Below are positions 1-9,982 of a stretch of DNA of 64,000 bases, one piece after another. Position numbers and translations under genes: made by a program. Every line of letters starts with the position of its first letter. The stretch's first letter is position 1. Origin of the DNA: Flagellimonas hymeniacidonis (GTDB lineage Bacteria > Bacteroidota > Bacteroidia > Flavobacteriales > Flavobacteriaceae); contig NZ_VRUR01000001.1 of assembly GCF_008040165.1 (NCBI RefSeq), positions 1,879,349-1,943,348 of the forward strand, written 5' to 3'. The notes under the pieces were generated by a model. The model was not told where the DNA came from. It did not search any database and saw only the letters and a list, made by a program, of their open reading frames with translations.

Positions 1-21
1 TTTCCACCGAACCTTTACACC

Positions 22-1158
22 TCAATTTCCATTTAGCTTATCAAGTCTTTTTTTTGCATAATCATAGCCAGGATTCATCTTTAATAATGTCTCAAGGCAA
101 AAAATAGCCTTCTCCTTGTCGTTGTTTTTGATATAAATATCTGCCATTGCATCATACGGCACTGGGATTGTAGGGTGTATCTCCGCATAAAACCCAAATA
201 CATCCAGTGCCTCATCATTTCGACTGTTCTCCATAAGGTAGTAACCATAGTTCATTAATGTCCTTTGAGGAACTTTGATAGGTATATTGTATTTATTTTT
301 CAAATTGGCATAATATGTTTTCAAATACTCAAGCCCTTTGATCTTGACAATTTCATCTTCTAAAACAAGATCTTGAAATATAAAACGAAGTCCATCTAAT
401 GTTGCAATAAGAGGGGTTGTGGAATGGTTTTCTTTTTGATAGTATTCAAATTTCCAATTAAGATCGGACGGGGCTTCTTTTTTGAATAATTCATTGAGAT
501 GAAATACTGCATCTCCTTCGGGGTTGAGTTCATTTCCCACTGAAAAAAAGAACGATGTCGGTAAGGTATTCTTATTGCGGAAAAATCTTCTCAATTTATT
601 TCCAGAATAGAAGTTGTCGTAAACGACGGTAGGTGTTATTGCAACATACGCGTTAAAAAGGCCAGGTTCTGTGTATAAGGTGTGTGTAGCAAATAGACCC
701 CCAAATGAGTGTCCTATAAGAACTTTAAAATCATGGGTGCGATAGTTTTCGTCAACATATGGTATAAGTTCCTCCTTAAGAAAACGCAAAAAATTATCCG
801 CTCCTCCACCAGACGTGGTTTCTCCATAGGCGGTGGGAGTTAGGTCTCTATCGCGATATGTACTTGGAATCCCGATAACCAACAATCTTGGAAAACCACT
901 TTGATACAAAAGTTCGGCAATTCCAGAAGTAAAACCGGTATTCATGTTCCCATCTAGAACATATACTACAAAATACCTTTCGTTTCTTTCTTCATACAAC
1001 GTAGGTTTGGAAATGAGTATGGGCCTTTTCTCCTTAAGGACTTGGGAACTGAAAGATATTTCCTCAATAGTTCGCCGTTCAAATAATTGTCCAACGGAAG
1101 GTGTTGACAAAACCAGAAACAGACAAGGAACCAAGAATCGTATCAACATTTTTTTCAT
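22..1158 (-). CDS. Exported alpha/beta-hydrolase esterase with C-terminal TPR
   Basis: This is a 378-residue secreted or periplasmic esterase of the esterase-D/enterochelin-esterase type (PF00756). A signal peptide covers residues 1 to about 24, ending VGQ. The nucleophile elbow GHSFGG is at 149-154, making Ser151 the likely nucleophile. An ENHSTTP stretch near 243 probably carries the catalytic histidine. Residues 300-375 look like one or two TPR units, as in many Bacteroidota members of the family. The substrate cannot be read from the sequence. The gene is divergent from a ToxR-like regulator that starts 126 bases away, which suggests but does not prove shared control. The family call is firm; the substrate is unknown. 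Confidence 0.85.
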   Translation of the reverse strand: MKKMLIRFLVPCLFLVLSTPSVGQLFERRTIEEISFSSQVLKEKRPILISKPTLYEERNERYFVVYVLDGNMNTGFTSGIAELLYQSGFPRLLVIGIPSTYRDRDLTPTAYGETTSGGGADNFLRFLKEELIPYVDENYRTHDFKVLIGHSFGGLFATHTLYTEPGLFNAYVAITPTVVYDNFYSGNKLRRFFRNKNTLPTSFFFSVGNELNPEGDAVFHLNELFKKEAPSDLNWKFEYYQKENHSTTPLIATLDGLRFIFQDLVLEDEIVKIKGLEYLKTYYANLKNKYNIPIKVPQRTLMNYGYYLMENSRNDEALDVFGFYAEIHPTIPVPYDAMADIYIKNNDKEKAIFCLETLLKMNPGYDYAKKRLDKLNGN

Positions 1159-1283
1159 CTTTGTTTACTTTTAATTCCACAATACTAGAAACCAAAGAGT
1201 TAGATTGGGGGAAGTTTTTCTGAATTCTTTCTGAATTAATGAGATGCCCTAAAGGTTGGTTCTGAAATATATCTGGATTACCC

Positions 1284-2168
1284 ATGGGAGGACAAAATAT
1301 TAAGTATTTGATTACTGGTTGGACCATAGACCCAGAGGCTCTTGAAATAGCCAAAGGGAAGAAAAGGATCAGAACACAGAACAGAATAGTTCAAGTACTG
1401 GTAGTTCTTATTGAGGCCAATGGTAATGTAGTCACAAAGGAGGAACTTTATAATAAAGTATGGAAAGGTATTGTGGTAACCGAAAATTCCCTGAACAAAG
1501 CCATTTCGGAACTGCGCAAAATATTTGGAGATTCACGTACCGAACCAAAATTTATCGAGACGATTCCCAAAAAAGGGTATCGAATGTTAGTAGAGGTGAA
1601 AAAGGTTGCGATTTCTAAAGATGACATACCGGTATATGTAAGGAAAAGAAAGCTAATTCTGCTGTTTTTTATGGTATCAATTCTCGTACTTTTGGCTATA
1701 GGTCAATATAAAAATCTTGAAATTAACCAACAGCAGGTATTATCGCCCGATGGAGAAAAAATAGCCTATTTTAAGAAAGGAAATGGACATTCCCAGTTGT
1801 TGGTAAAAAATGTAGTGAATGGGAAGGTTGACACTCTTGTACAATTGACCAAACCAGAATCCTTTGCCCTTAATTGGTCCCCAAAAAATGATAAGATTGT
1901 GTATAATGCCACCTTGCCACAAGACCCCTACTACTCAATCAATATTATGAATCTGGAAGATCGTAACGTATTGTATATAAAATTTGCCAAAAAAGAAGAG
2001 AACCATGCGTTTCAATCAGTCCCTGAAGACCTTGACAAGGAGTTACTCTTTTTAGACCACAGGGAGTTAGTTATGGGAGAGAATAAGATTCACCATATTT
2101 ACTTGGCAAACAACGATACCATCAAAGTTCTTTTTAAGAAAGCGCTGATAAATGATTTTAATTGGTAA
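1284..2168 (+). CDS. ToxR/CadC-like membrane-bound winged-helix regulator
   Basis: The protein has 294 residues. An OmpR-type winged helix lies at about 10-105, with the usual TKEELYNKVW and IPKKGYRM segments. One transmembrane helix (124-141) follows, then a short exported domain. That domain begins with a PD40/WD40-like SPDGEKIAYF motif near 153-162. The layout matches one-component regulators of the CadC/ToxR type, which bind DNA in the cytoplasm and sense outside the membrane. The sensor part is only about 150 residues, so it can hold just a few beta-propeller blades and is short for the class. It is divergent from the esterase gene, its most likely target. The ligand is unknown. Confidence 0.85.
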   Translation: MGGQNIKYLITGWTIDPEALEIAKGKKRIRTQNRIVQVLVVLIEANGNVVTKEELYNKVWKGIVVTENSLNKAISELRKIFGDSRTEPKFIETIPKKGYRMLVEVKKVAISKDDIPVYVRKRKLILLFFMVSILVLLAIGQYKNLEINQQQVLSPDGEKIAYFKKGNGHSQLLVKNVVNGKVDTLVQLTKPESFALNWSPKNDKIVYNATLPQDPYYSINIMNLEDRNVLYIKFAKKEENHAFQSVPEDLDKELLFLDHRELVMGENKIHHIYLANNDTIKVLFKKALINDFNW

Positions 2169-2233
2169 GTACATATGTGGTATTTCAAGTCGAAACTAGC
2201 AATGAAATTGATAAATTAAAGTTCAAATAAAGG

Positions 2234-2623
2234 GTGATCAAGAAACGAATTGATACCACATTGCATTACGCACAATTTTTAGGTATACGTTTTGGTTTGG
2301 CTGTGATTGTAGGATTCTTAATTTACAGCATTTGGATTCAAAGAACATCGGGAATTGTTTTTTTTACCATTTTCTTAATCTATGTATTGTTCATCTTAAA
2401 GAAAGTATTTGATAAACCTACAGAATTGTCTTTTGATGAAAACTATATTTATCTGAATGACGGAACCAAACATGTTGATTTTAAAAATATTACTTTGTTA
2501 AAGCGTGGTCAAATTTTTTATCATTCAGATGGCAAGGAATCAAAAATTAAACTGCCTAATTTCTATTTTTTGGACAAAAATTGGAAAGAATTAAGGCAAT
2601 TGATAGACGAAAATAAGGAGTGA
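2234..2623 (+). CDS. Small two-helix membrane protein, unknown function
   Basis: The 129-residue protein starts at GTG; no in-frame ATG gives a longer product. Two hydrophobic segments at about 17-33 and 40-57 form a hairpin, followed by a soluble tail of about 65 residues rich in charged and aromatic residues. Small Bacteroidota membrane proteins with this shape often carry a PH-like or YcxB-like C-terminal domain, but I cannot confirm that here. It lies 65 bases after the ToxR-like regulator on the same strand and may be cotranscribed. No function is assigned. Confidence 0.6.
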   Translation: MIKKRIDTTLHYAQFLGIRFGLAVIVGFLIYSIWIQRTSGIVFFTIFLIYVLFILKKVFDKPTELSFDENYIYLNDGTKHVDFKNITLLKRGQIFYHSDGKESKIKLPNFYFLDKNWKELRQLIDENKE

Positions 2624-2661
2624 GGCCAGTAGAGCAAATGCATTAAAAGTTCAAAAAAACG

Positions 2662-2808
2662 ATGAGAAGATGTAAAAAAAGAATGCTGACAGTAAGCGAT
2701 GGATGGGCTAAACATTTACGGCCGTTCTATAAAAAGTTATTTTAGAGTTCAGAAAGACAAGCAGGTAAAAAAATGATAGATCGTGAAATCAAACAAAAAT
2801 TCAAATAA
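2662..2808 (+). pseudogene. Small basic protein gene broken by an in-frame TAG
   Basis: An ATG at 2662 opens 27 codons of a strongly basic peptide containing VSDGWAKHLRPF. A TAG at 2743-2745 interrupts it. The same frame then runs 20 more codons (SSERQAGKKM and onward) to TAA at 2806. The two halves read as one small protein, and a single base change from TGG (Trp) to TAG would explain the break. I recall small uncharacterised Bacteroidota proteins with a GWxKHLRPxxKxxFWxxERR layout, but this is memory, not a search. If correct, it is a recent nonsense mutation or a sequencing error. Confidence 0.4.
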
Positions 2809-3224
2809 ACCGTAGCAAAGAAACGCCCTTCGGGCTCACTTTACACTCTTATCGCAAACAGGTATTTTTTTATCCAGTTGCAGGTCATTGGCTTTTGTTC
2901 GAATGAAATAATATTCAAAATAGAAACTCGATACTGAACCCTGCCGAAGTGTATTTTGATTTAAATTCCCTATCGATGTGGTTCAGTTGTTCCAAAAATA
3001 AAACTAAAATACAAGATGGAAATTGGTTTGACGGCGAGTAAGATTATGCATGTAATTGTAGAAGCTTTGACTATTGAATAAATCGAGGCTACTTTGATAC
3101 AAAAATCACCAACAGAATACCTAAGATAGTATGCTAATATTGATTGATACATGTCAATCAATGTTTATATAGTAAAGATTTTCACAGGCATACTTTATAT
3201 AAAATTAGTTTTAGGTAGAAATTA
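2809..3224. other. Intergenic stretch with no supported gene
   Basis: About 415 bases between the broken small gene and the tRNA terminator. It has a minor hairpin (GCCC-TTC-GGGC, near 2826-2836) and otherwise AT-rich sequence without a convincing reading frame. A 63-codon frame on the minus strand (2970-3161) has no recognisable features. Confidence 0.6.
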
Positions 3225-3254
3225 AAAAAGCTTCCGATTTCTCGGAAGCTTTTT
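3225..3254 (-). terminator. Rho-independent terminator of the tRNA-Met gene
   Basis: A perfect 13-bp stem (AAAAAGCTTCCGA paired with its complement) has a 4-base loop and a T-run on the minus strand. It lies 10 bases beyond the 3' end of the tRNA. Confidence 0.9.
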
Positions 3255-3263
3255 CTTTTCTAG

Positions 3264-3336
<73 letters not shown>

Positions 3337-3449
3337 ATGTGGACGGCAAAGATACAACCGTTTTTTGATTATTTCCAAATTAAAGTGAATATTCATCAAG
3401 CCGTTTCAACTCAGTCAAACATAAAATCCATAAATTCGGATTTTACTTT

Positions 3450-4817
3450 ATGGAAGCTTTTAATGACTTTTTATCCGCTATGTTGCCATACACCGAATGG
3501 GCAATGCTTATTTTGCTAATTGGTGGGGGATTATTCCTTGTTTTTCAATCTAAATTTTTACCCTATCGACACTTTGGGCATGCAATCGCTATTACGGCGG
3601 GCAAGCACGATAAAGAAGATGCAAAAGGAGATGTAAGTCATCTGCAAGCTTTGTCAGCGGCAGTTGCTGCAACTGTGGGCCTCGGAAATATTTCAGGTGT
3701 GGCCATTGCCATATACATGGGTGGCCCGGGAGTCGTATTTTGGATTTGGGTTACCGCATTGATTGGCATGTGCATCAAGTTTTATTCCTGTAGCCTTTCC
3801 ATCATGTTTCGCGGAACAGACTCTGAAGGGAAATTGCAAGGAGGCCCCATGTTCTATATAACACAAGGAATGGGTAAACAAGCCAAACCGTTGGCTACTT
3901 TTTTCTGTATAGCAGGACTCTTTGGGTTTTTAGGCGTATTTACAGCAAACCAGTTTACCCAGACTTTTATGAATGTGGTAAAACCAAACGAGAGTTTAGC
4001 ATTACTGGGGGATTTTAATTGGAAATTGATTATAGGTATTGTTTTAGCAATAATAACCTCCTTTGTTATTTTTGGAGGCCTTAAAAAAATTGCCAAAGTA
4101 GCTTCGGCCATTGTTCCATTTATGGTACTTGTCTATTTTGTGGCGGTCTTGGTAGTTATGGCCACAAATACCTCAGAAATTTTACCCTCCTTTAAATTGA
4201 TTTTTTCCGAAGCCTTTAATTTTGAAACTATGGTGAAGGGAGGATTTTGGGGCTTGGTAATTCTTGGGGTGCGTAGGGCAATGTTTTCCAATGAAGCAGG
4301 TTTGGGTAGTGCACCCATGTACCATGGACAATCCAAAACAGATGAGCCGGTTCAAGAAGGTTTGGTGGCTATGTTGGGTCCTTTTATAGATACTATTGTT
4401 GTCTGCACCTTAACTGCAATTGTTATCATTTTAAGTGGAGCGTATCTTGAAGCTGAAAGTAATGGCATTTTAATGACCTTAATTGCTTTTAAAAAGTCAC
4501 TCTTTGGTTATGGTGATGTTTTATTGATGGTGATTGTTTCTGCATTTGCGCTATCAACCCTGTTCACCTATTCCTATTATGGAGTAAAATGCCTTTCCTT
4601 TTTAACCAATGCTAAAATTGGAAAGTACTACAACTGGTACTTTGTAGCTACCATAGTCTTCGCAGCTGTAGCTTCGGTAGATTTGGTCATTAATTTAATC
4701 GATTTGGCCTATGCCCTTATGGTTATTCCAAATATGATAGCGGTACTTTATCTTTCTCCCAAAGTGAATGTGGCAGCGAAAAAATATTTTTCAAAAATGA
4801 AGTATGAAAAAGCATAA
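3450..4817 (+). CDS. Sodium:alanine/glycine symporter, AGCS family
   Basis: A 455-residue inner-membrane transporter of the AGCS family, which moves alanine or glycine inward with Na+. It has about ten hydrophobic segments along its length and the family signatures GGPMFYI (near 130) and NEAGLGSAPM (near 280), which line the substrate site. Its length is normal for the family. The 3' end overlaps the start of era by 14 bases, so the two are translated from one mRNA and may be coupled. Which amino acid it carries cannot be told from sequence. Confidence 0.93.
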   Translation: MEAFNDFLSAMLPYTEWAMLILLIGGGLFLVFQSKFLPYRHFGHAIAITAGKHDKEDAKGDVSHLQALSAAVAATVGLGNISGVAIAIYMGGPGVVFWIWVTALIGMCIKFYSCSLSIMFRGTDSEGKLQGGPMFYITQGMGKQAKPLATFFCIAGLFGFLGVFTANQFTQTFMNVVKPNESLALLGDFNWKLIIGIVLAIITSFVIFGGLKKIAKVASAIVPFMVLVYFVAVLVVMATNTSEILPSFKLIFSEAFNFETMVKGGFWGLVILGVRRAMFSNEAGLGSAPMYHGQSKTDEPVQEGLVAMLGPFIDTIVVCTLTAIVIILSGAYLEAESNGILMTLIAFKKSLFGYGDVLLMVIVSAFALSTLFTYSYYGVKCLSFLTNAKIGKYYNWYFVATIVFAAVASVDLVINLIDLAYALMVIPNMIAVLYLSPKVNVAAKKYFSKMKYEKA

Positions 4818-5688
4818 AGCGGGTTTTGTAAATATTATTGGCAATCCCAATGTTGGAAAATCTACTTTGATGAATGCCTTTGTAGGTGAAAAACTTTCTA
4901 TCATCACTTCCAAAGCGCAAACCACAAGACATCGGATTTTGGGCATTGTCAATGGAGATGATTTTCAGGTTATTCTTTCAGATACCCCTGGAATCATCAA
5001 ACCAGCCTATGAGCTCCAGACTTCCATGATGGACTTTGTAAAATCGGCTTTTGAAGATGCTGATGTGTTGCTTTATATGGTGGAAATTGGAGAAAAAGGC
5101 TTGAAAGATGAAGCATTTTTCAAAAGAATTGTAAACAGCAAAATTCCTGTGCTACTGCTTTTGAACAAAATAGATACTTCTGAGCAACAAGTACTGGAAG
5201 AACAAATACAATACTGGCAAGAGTTACTTCCCACAGCTGAAATACACCCTATTTCTGCACTGGAGAATTTTAATGTGAAAGAGGTTTTTGAGCGGATTTT
5301 GGAATTGCTTCCAGAAGCGCCACCATATTATCCAAAAGATCAATTAACAGATAAACCAGAACGTTTTTTTGTGAATGAAACCATCCGGGAAAAAATATTG
5401 CTGCACTATAAAAAAGAAATTCCCTATGCGGTAGAAATTGAAACGGAAGAGTTTTTGGAAGACAAGGACATTATTAGAATCCGTTCTGTGATCATGGTAG
5501 AACGAGACACCCAAAAGGGAATCATTATTGGTCATAAAGGAAGTGCTTTAAAAAGAGTTGGCGTGGAATCGAGAAAGGATTTGGAAAAGTTTTTTGACAA
5601 ACAGGTACATATAGAACTCTACGTAAAAGTCAATAAAAATTGGAGAAGTAGCTCGCGTCAGCTGAAACGCTTTGGATATAACAGTTGA
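4804..5688 (+). CDS. era: GTPase Era
   Basis: A 294-residue Era GTPase, which binds the 3' end of 16S rRNA and helps mature the 30S subunit. The Walker A motif GNPNVGKST is at 13-21, switch II DTPG near 60, and NKID near 120. The C-terminal KH domain includes GIIIGHKGS (about 240-248), the RNA-binding GXXG loop. The length is standard. It overlaps the upstream symporter gene by 14 bases. The second ribosome GTPase, der, lies 600 bases downstream beyond one opposing gene. Confidence 0.96.
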   Translation: MKKHKAGFVNIIGNPNVGKSTLMNAFVGEKLSIITSKAQTTRHRILGIVNGDDFQVILSDTPGIIKPAYELQTSMMDFVKSAFEDADVLLYMVEIGEKGLKDEAFFKRIVNSKIPVLLLLNKIDTSEQQVLEEQIQYWQELLPTAEIHPISALENFNVKEVFERILELLPEAPPYYPKDQLTDKPERFFVNETIREKILLHYKKEIPYAVEIETEEFLEDKDIIRIRSVIMVERDTQKGIIIGHKGSALKRVGVESRKDLEKFFDKQVHIELYVKVNKNWRSSSRQLKRFGYNS

Positions 5689-5717
5689 ATTTAAACAATC
5701 AGGCCGTACCCTTTTCT

Positions 5718-6221
5718 TTATGGTTTTTGATAATCTTGAATCAATTCCCTTAAGTAATTTTTAAGCTGATTCATTTGAGGTTGCCCTTTCGAACGGCCCA
5801 TCCGTCCAAAAGCATAAAGTGCAAACCAAATCAAGGTCAAGAAAACCATACCCACCATCCAAAAGGTAATATCATGCCCAAGGGAATAGTTAGAATAGGC
5901 AAAAACCCCGAGAATAATAAACAAGGTCCCTACCCCAAAATGAAGGAACATAAAAAATGTCCATAAGGTCGGATTAGGCCCAAATACCCCATGAATCTTA
6001 CTTACCCCTTTTTCAAAGGAGGTGAGCTCCAAATGAAGCTGGGGTGACCAAAAGGTAGTATCCATCTTTTTAAATCGGATATAGATGTGCTCATCCAAAC
6101 GTTTTATTAGAAATTTATCCTGCTGACTTTGGTCAAAAGCAGACTTCAATGCTTCAATATCCGCCCTTAAAGAAACCTCAAAACGGGGACGTAATACAAT
6201 TTCATTTGCCAAATCACTCAT
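5718..6221 (-). CDS. Conserved flavobacterial membrane protein between era and der
   Basis: I do not recognise a named family for this 167-residue protein. A soluble N-terminal half (1-85), with mixed charged and beta-like sequence, precedes two transmembrane helices at about 86-109 and 117-139 and a short basic tail. It sits on the opposite strand between the two GTPase genes and converges on era with a 29-base gap. In my experience small proteins of this kind recur between era and der in Flavobacteriaceae, but that is recollection. No role is inferred from position alone. Confidence 0.7.
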   Translation of the reverse strand: MSDLANEIVLRPRFEVSLRADIEALKSAFDQSQQDKFLIKRLDEHIYIRFKKMDTTFWSPQLHLELTSFEKGVSKIHGVFGPNPTLWTFFMFLHFGVGTLFIILGVFAYSNYSLGHDITFWMVGMVFLTLIWFALYAFGRMGRSKGQPQMNQLKNYLRELIQDYQKP

Positions 6222-6273
6222 AACTAGTTGAAATTGATAAAAAAAGGTATCATTTTTTATTCATAAATAGTGG

Positions 6274-6281
6274 TATTTTTG
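6274..6281 (+). promoter_or_regulatory. Putative -7 box for der
   Basis: TATTTTTG matches the Bacteroidota -7 consensus TAnnTTTG. It ends 16 bases before the der ATG, implying a leader of about 10 bases. No clear TTTG -33 box precedes it. Confidence 0.5.
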
Positions 6282-6297
6282 CCAAAATTTAATGTAG

Positions 6298-7599
6298 ATG
6301 GGAGCTATTGTAGCCATTGTTGGAAGACCAAATGTAGGGAAGTCCACTTTTTTCAATCGACTCATTCAGCGTCGTGAAGCGATTGTGGATGCTGTGAGCG
6401 GGGTAACGCGTGATCGTCATTACGGAAAAAGTGATTGGAATGGAAGGGAATTCTCCATAATAGATACTGGAGGTTATGTAGTTGGAAGTGATGACATTTT
6501 TGAACAAGAGATCGACAAACAGGTGGAGCTGGCCATTGATGAAGCGGACGCCATTATTTTTATGGTGGATGTAGAATCTGGTGTCACAGGAATGGATGAG
6601 GATGTTTCCAAATTACTTCGTAAAGTAAACAAACCTGTTTTTTTAGCCATAAATAAAGTAGATAATGCGCAGCGTGAAGCAGATGCCGTTGAATTTTATG
6701 CGCTTGGACTTGGGGATTATTATACCCTGTCAAGTATAAATGGTAGTGGAACAGGGGAGTTGTTGGATGCTTTGGTTAAAGTGTTGCCAGAGGTTGAAGA
6801 AGAAGAAAGTGAACTGCCCAGATTTGCGGTTGTTGGACGTCCCAATGCTGGAAAATCTTCGTTTATCAACGCCTTGATTGGAGAAGATAGGTACATTGTT
6901 ACCGATATAGCAGGAACTACACGAGACAGTATTGACACCAAATACAATAGATTTGGTTTTGAATTTAATCTTGTGGATACTGCAGGAATTAGGAGAAAGG
7001 CCAAGGTTAAGGAAGATTTGGAGTTTTACTCCGTTATGCGTTCTGTTAGGGCAATTGAACATTGCGATGTCTGTATTCTGTTGGTAGATGCTACACGCGG
7101 ATTTGATGGACAGGTACAGAATATCTTTTGGTTGGCACAACGCAATAATAAAGGTGTTGTGATTTTGGTGAACAAATGGGATTTGGTGGAAAAAGAAACC
7201 AATTCTGTAAAAGAGTACACCAAAAAAATACAGGAGGCGATTGAACCATTTGATGATGTGCCAATTCTTTTTATTTCTGTATTGACCAAACAACGAATTT
7301 TCAAAGCGATTGAAACCGCAGTAGACGTCTTTAAAAACCGTTCCAAAAAAGTGGTGACCAGAAAGCTGAATGATATTATGCTGCCTATTATTGAGCATAC
7401 ACCACCACCAGCATACAAAGGAAAATATGTAAAAATCAAGTTTTGCACCCAACTGCCAACACCCTATCCGCAGTTTGCTTTTTTCTGTAATTTGCCGCAA
7501 TATGTACGTGATCCTTATAAGCGTTTTTTAGAAAATAAGCTAAGAGAGAACTTTGATTTTAGTGGCGTGCCCATCACAATTTTTATGCGTAAAAAGTAA
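6298..7599 (+). CDS. der: Double-domain GTPase Der (EngA)
   Basis: A 433-residue Der GTPase, needed to assemble the 50S ribosomal subunit. It has the diagnostic pair of GTPase domains: GRPNVGKS at 9-16 and GRPNAGKS at about 180-187, each with DT(A/G)G and NKxD motifs. A C-terminal KH-like domain (about 350-433) follows. Length and domain order are normal. A -7 box lies just upstream. It converges on the pbpC stop codon with a 5-base gap and no obvious intrinsic terminator. Confidence 0.97.
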   Translation: MGAIVAIVGRPNVGKSTFFNRLIQRREAIVDAVSGVTRDRHYGKSDWNGREFSIIDTGGYVVGSDDIFEQEIDKQVELAIDEADAIIFMVDVESGVTGMDEDVSKLLRKVNKPVFLAINKVDNAQREADAVEFYALGLGDYYTLSSINGSGTGELLDALVKVLPEVEEEESELPRFAVVGRPNAGKSSFINALIGEDRYIVTDIAGTTRDSIDTKYNRFGFEFNLVDTAGIRRKAKVKEDLEFYSVMRSVRAIEHCDVCILLVDATRGFDGQVQNIFWLAQRNNKGVVILVNKWDLVEKETNSVKEYTKKIQEAIEPFDDVPILFISVLTKQRIFKAIETAVDVFKNRSKKVVTRKLNDIMLPIIEHTPPPAYKGKYVKIKFCTQLPTPYPQFAFFCNLPQYVRDPYKRFLENKLRENFDFSGVPITIFMRKK

Positions 7600-7604
7600 G
7601 GGTA

Positions 7605-9971
7605 TTAATTCGAGGCCATTTTTACGCTTAATTTTTGTTGAATCCTGTTGCCTTCATCATCCATAGCCGTTAAGAGGTAATCACCTAATTTGGCATCAAG
7701 AATTAATTCATGGAACTGGGTTGTGGAACCAACATAAGTTTCATCCAAATACCAATGAACTGTACTTTCAGATTGTTGATGGGCTAATTTAAATAGTACT
7801 TCTTGGGTATTTTTGCCTAAATCCTTTGGAATAAGGATTTCCTCATTTTTTTTAGGAAAAATAAATTCCATTAACTGGCTTTCCTCCGTAAAACAACCCT
7901 CAAGAAATGGAGGAATGACTTTATAGTTTGGATTGGAATTTACATAATAATATTCAACTACGGTTGGTAAGCGAAACCAGTTTTTTTGAACCATATTTTC
8001 CAAGGGATAGCAATCAGAATTTACCCTGAACTTCCCTTTTTCATCCAAAAATATTTGATGATGATATGGGCATTGTTTGCTTCTGGTTCCTTTTATAGGG
8101 AGAAATTCTTTCTGTGTAACATCACAAAATGTGGAAGCTCGAAATCCACTTTCTTTGCAAATTTCGAACTCCACAAGGTCATCAAAAGGTTCTTGAAACC
8201 ATCCACTTTGGGGCAAAACGTCTAAAACATCAAAAAGAAGAGGTGCTGCAGCGGTTATGCCGGTGAGCCCTGGCCTGCCCTCACCGTCTGCATTCCCAGC
8301 CCAAACACCAATAGCATACTTCGGAGTTACCCCAACCGCCCAAGCATCCTTGAAGCCAAAACTGGTTCCTGTTTTCCAGGCAATGCGCTGTGATGAATCA
8401 AAAAACTGCCAATTCTCATTCCCGTCAGGCCGATTCACTTCTTGCAATGATTTAAATGTATGGTAAATAGCACCTGCATTCAGTATCGATGGTTCAAATT
8501 GCTGCGGACCAAAGTCTTTTTCATCCTCAAACAAATAGGTGGGGTCCACAAATTCATTAGCCCTGTAGGTGCTGGAGTTGGAAATGTAATAATTCAAAGT
8601 AGAAGCTGCCGATGCATAGGTTTTGGTAATATCCCACAAAGAGCTTTCAGCTCCACCTAAGATTAATGCTAAACCATAATGCCCAGCAGGTTTATCCAAC
8701 TTCAAATTCATGTTATGAAGCTTGTTATAGAATTTTTGAAGCCCAAATTGTCTAAGTAAGCGAACCGCAGGTACATTTAACGAGCGCGATAATGCTCTAC
8801 TTGCAGGAACAGCCCCAGCGTGCTTTTTGTTGAAGTTTTTCGGATTGTACCCATTAATTACCGTGGGAATGTCTTTTACCAAACTATTGGGAAGCAATTG
8901 GCCTTCATTAAGCAGTGAAGCAAATAAAAAAGGTTTTAGCGTACTGCCTGTGCTTCTTTTTTTGGTAATGATGTCTACCTGATTCCCATCCGCCGTGGTT
9001 GATGGAGCATTGCCAATATAGCTCAGCACCTTTCGGGATTCAATATCCAAGACCAAAATGGATAAATTCTGGATTTCGTTACTTTTTAATCGCTGAAAAT
9101 GGCGTTCGGCCAGAATGTTGTTTTGATACTGCAAATGACGATCAATGGAAGTTTTGATACGTTTACCGGGATGCTCTTTTTTAATTCTTTCGGTAAGATG
9201 CGGAGCATTGTTGGGCAGCGTAAGCGGTTTTTGGGGCAAAGGTTCAGCAATGGCCAGTTCATAAGTGGTTTGATCAATATGGTTTTTATCCCACAACTTT
9301 TTTAGCAGACGATTGCGTTTTTGTAGCAAGGTTTGCTCATTCCTTCCTGGGAAAATCAATGATGGAGCGTTGGGTAGAACTGCGAGAGCTGCAGATTGCC
9401 CCCAGCTCAATTCATGTGCTGGTATACCAAAATAACGCCAGGAAGCGGTTTCCAACCCCACTACGTTGCCACCATACGGAGTGTGCGTGGCATACAACTT
9501 AAGGATATCGTCTTTAGAATATTTGAACTCTAATCGGGTTGCCATAAAAAGCTCAATGCATTTTTCAAAATAGGTTCTGGAAGTATTCTTTCTACTTAAT
9601 CGGACGACTTGCTGGGTTATGGTGCTTCCACCTCGGCGGGTATTTTTGGTGAGATTATGTTTTATGGCATTGAAAATGGAAATGGGGTTGAATCCGGGAT
9701 GTCTATAAAAATATTCATCCTCAAACAACAGCACACTTTGCTTGAATCGGTTTGGTACCGAATCTATTTGAGGAAAACGCCACTGGCCATCCTCAGCGAT
9801 ACGAGCACCAATCAATACATTATCAGAGCTTGTTACAACAGTTGAGGTTGGGTCTTCGAACAAGGTTTTGGGTAAACAAAACAACCATACTAAAAAAACA
9901 ATCAACATCATCGAAAGCGTAATTCGATGTTTCTTAATCATATGTTTTAGTACCGATAGGAAACCTTTCAT
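7605..9971 (-). CDS. pbpC: Penicillin-binding protein 1C
   Basis: A 788-residue bifunctional peptidoglycan synthase. A membrane anchor spans about 17-33. The GT51 glycosyltransferase domain has catalytic Glu84 in FEDEYFYRHPG and the RRGGSTITQQ motif (112-121). The transpeptidase domain has STLK (Ser343, Lys346), SLN (397-399) and KTG (533-535), all intact. The last 100 residues match the BiPBP_C domain typical of PBP1C. It lies 11 bases after the alpha-2-macroglobulin gene on the same strand. That pair is widespread in Gram-negatives and is thought to link trapping of foreign peptidases with repair of peptidoglycan after outer-membrane breach. Confidence 0.95.
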   Translation of the reverse strand: MKGFLSVLKHMIKKHRITLSMMLIVFLVWLFCLPKTLFEDPTSTVVTSSDNVLIGARIAEDGQWRFPQIDSVPNRFKQSVLLFEDEYFYRHPGFNPISIFNAIKHNLTKNTRRGGSTITQQVVRLSRKNTSRTYFEKCIELFMATRLEFKYSKDDILKLYATHTPYGGNVVGLETASWRYFGIPAHELSWGQSAALAVLPNAPSLIFPGRNEQTLLQKRNRLLKKLWDKNHIDQTTYELAIAEPLPQKPLTLPNNAPHLTERIKKEHPGKRIKTSIDRHLQYQNNILAERHFQRLKSNEIQNLSILVLDIESRKVLSYIGNAPSTTADGNQVDIITKKRSTGSTLKPFLFASLLNEGQLLPNSLVKDIPTVINGYNPKNFNKKHAGAVPASRALSRSLNVPAVRLLRQFGLQKFYNKLHNMNLKLDKPAGHYGLALILGGAESSLWDITKTYASAASTLNYYISNSSTYRANEFVDPTYLFEDEKDFGPQQFEPSILNAGAIYHTFKSLQEVNRPDGNENWQFFDSSQRIAWKTGTSFGFKDAWAVGVTPKYAIGVWAGNADGEGRPGLTGITAAAPLLFDVLDVLPQSGWFQEPFDDLVEFEICKESGFRASTFCDVTQKEFLPIKGTRSKQCPYHHQIFLDEKGKFRVNSDCYPLENMVQKNWFRLPTVVEYYYVNSNPNYKVIPPFLEGCFTEESQLMEFIFPKKNEEILIPKDLGKNTQEVLFKLAHQQSESTVHWYLDETYVGSTTQFHELILDAKLGDYLLTAMDDEGNRIQQKLSVKMASN

Positions 9972-9982
9972 TCACTGGGGTA

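Noticed and set aside
2970..3161. 63-codon minus-strand frame in the intergenic stretch
   Set aside because: No features, no neighbour in an operon, and AT-rich background keeps frames open by chance.
6730..7500. 256-codon frame opposite der
   Set aside because: Der is unambiguous in the other frame; this one has no recognisable domain.
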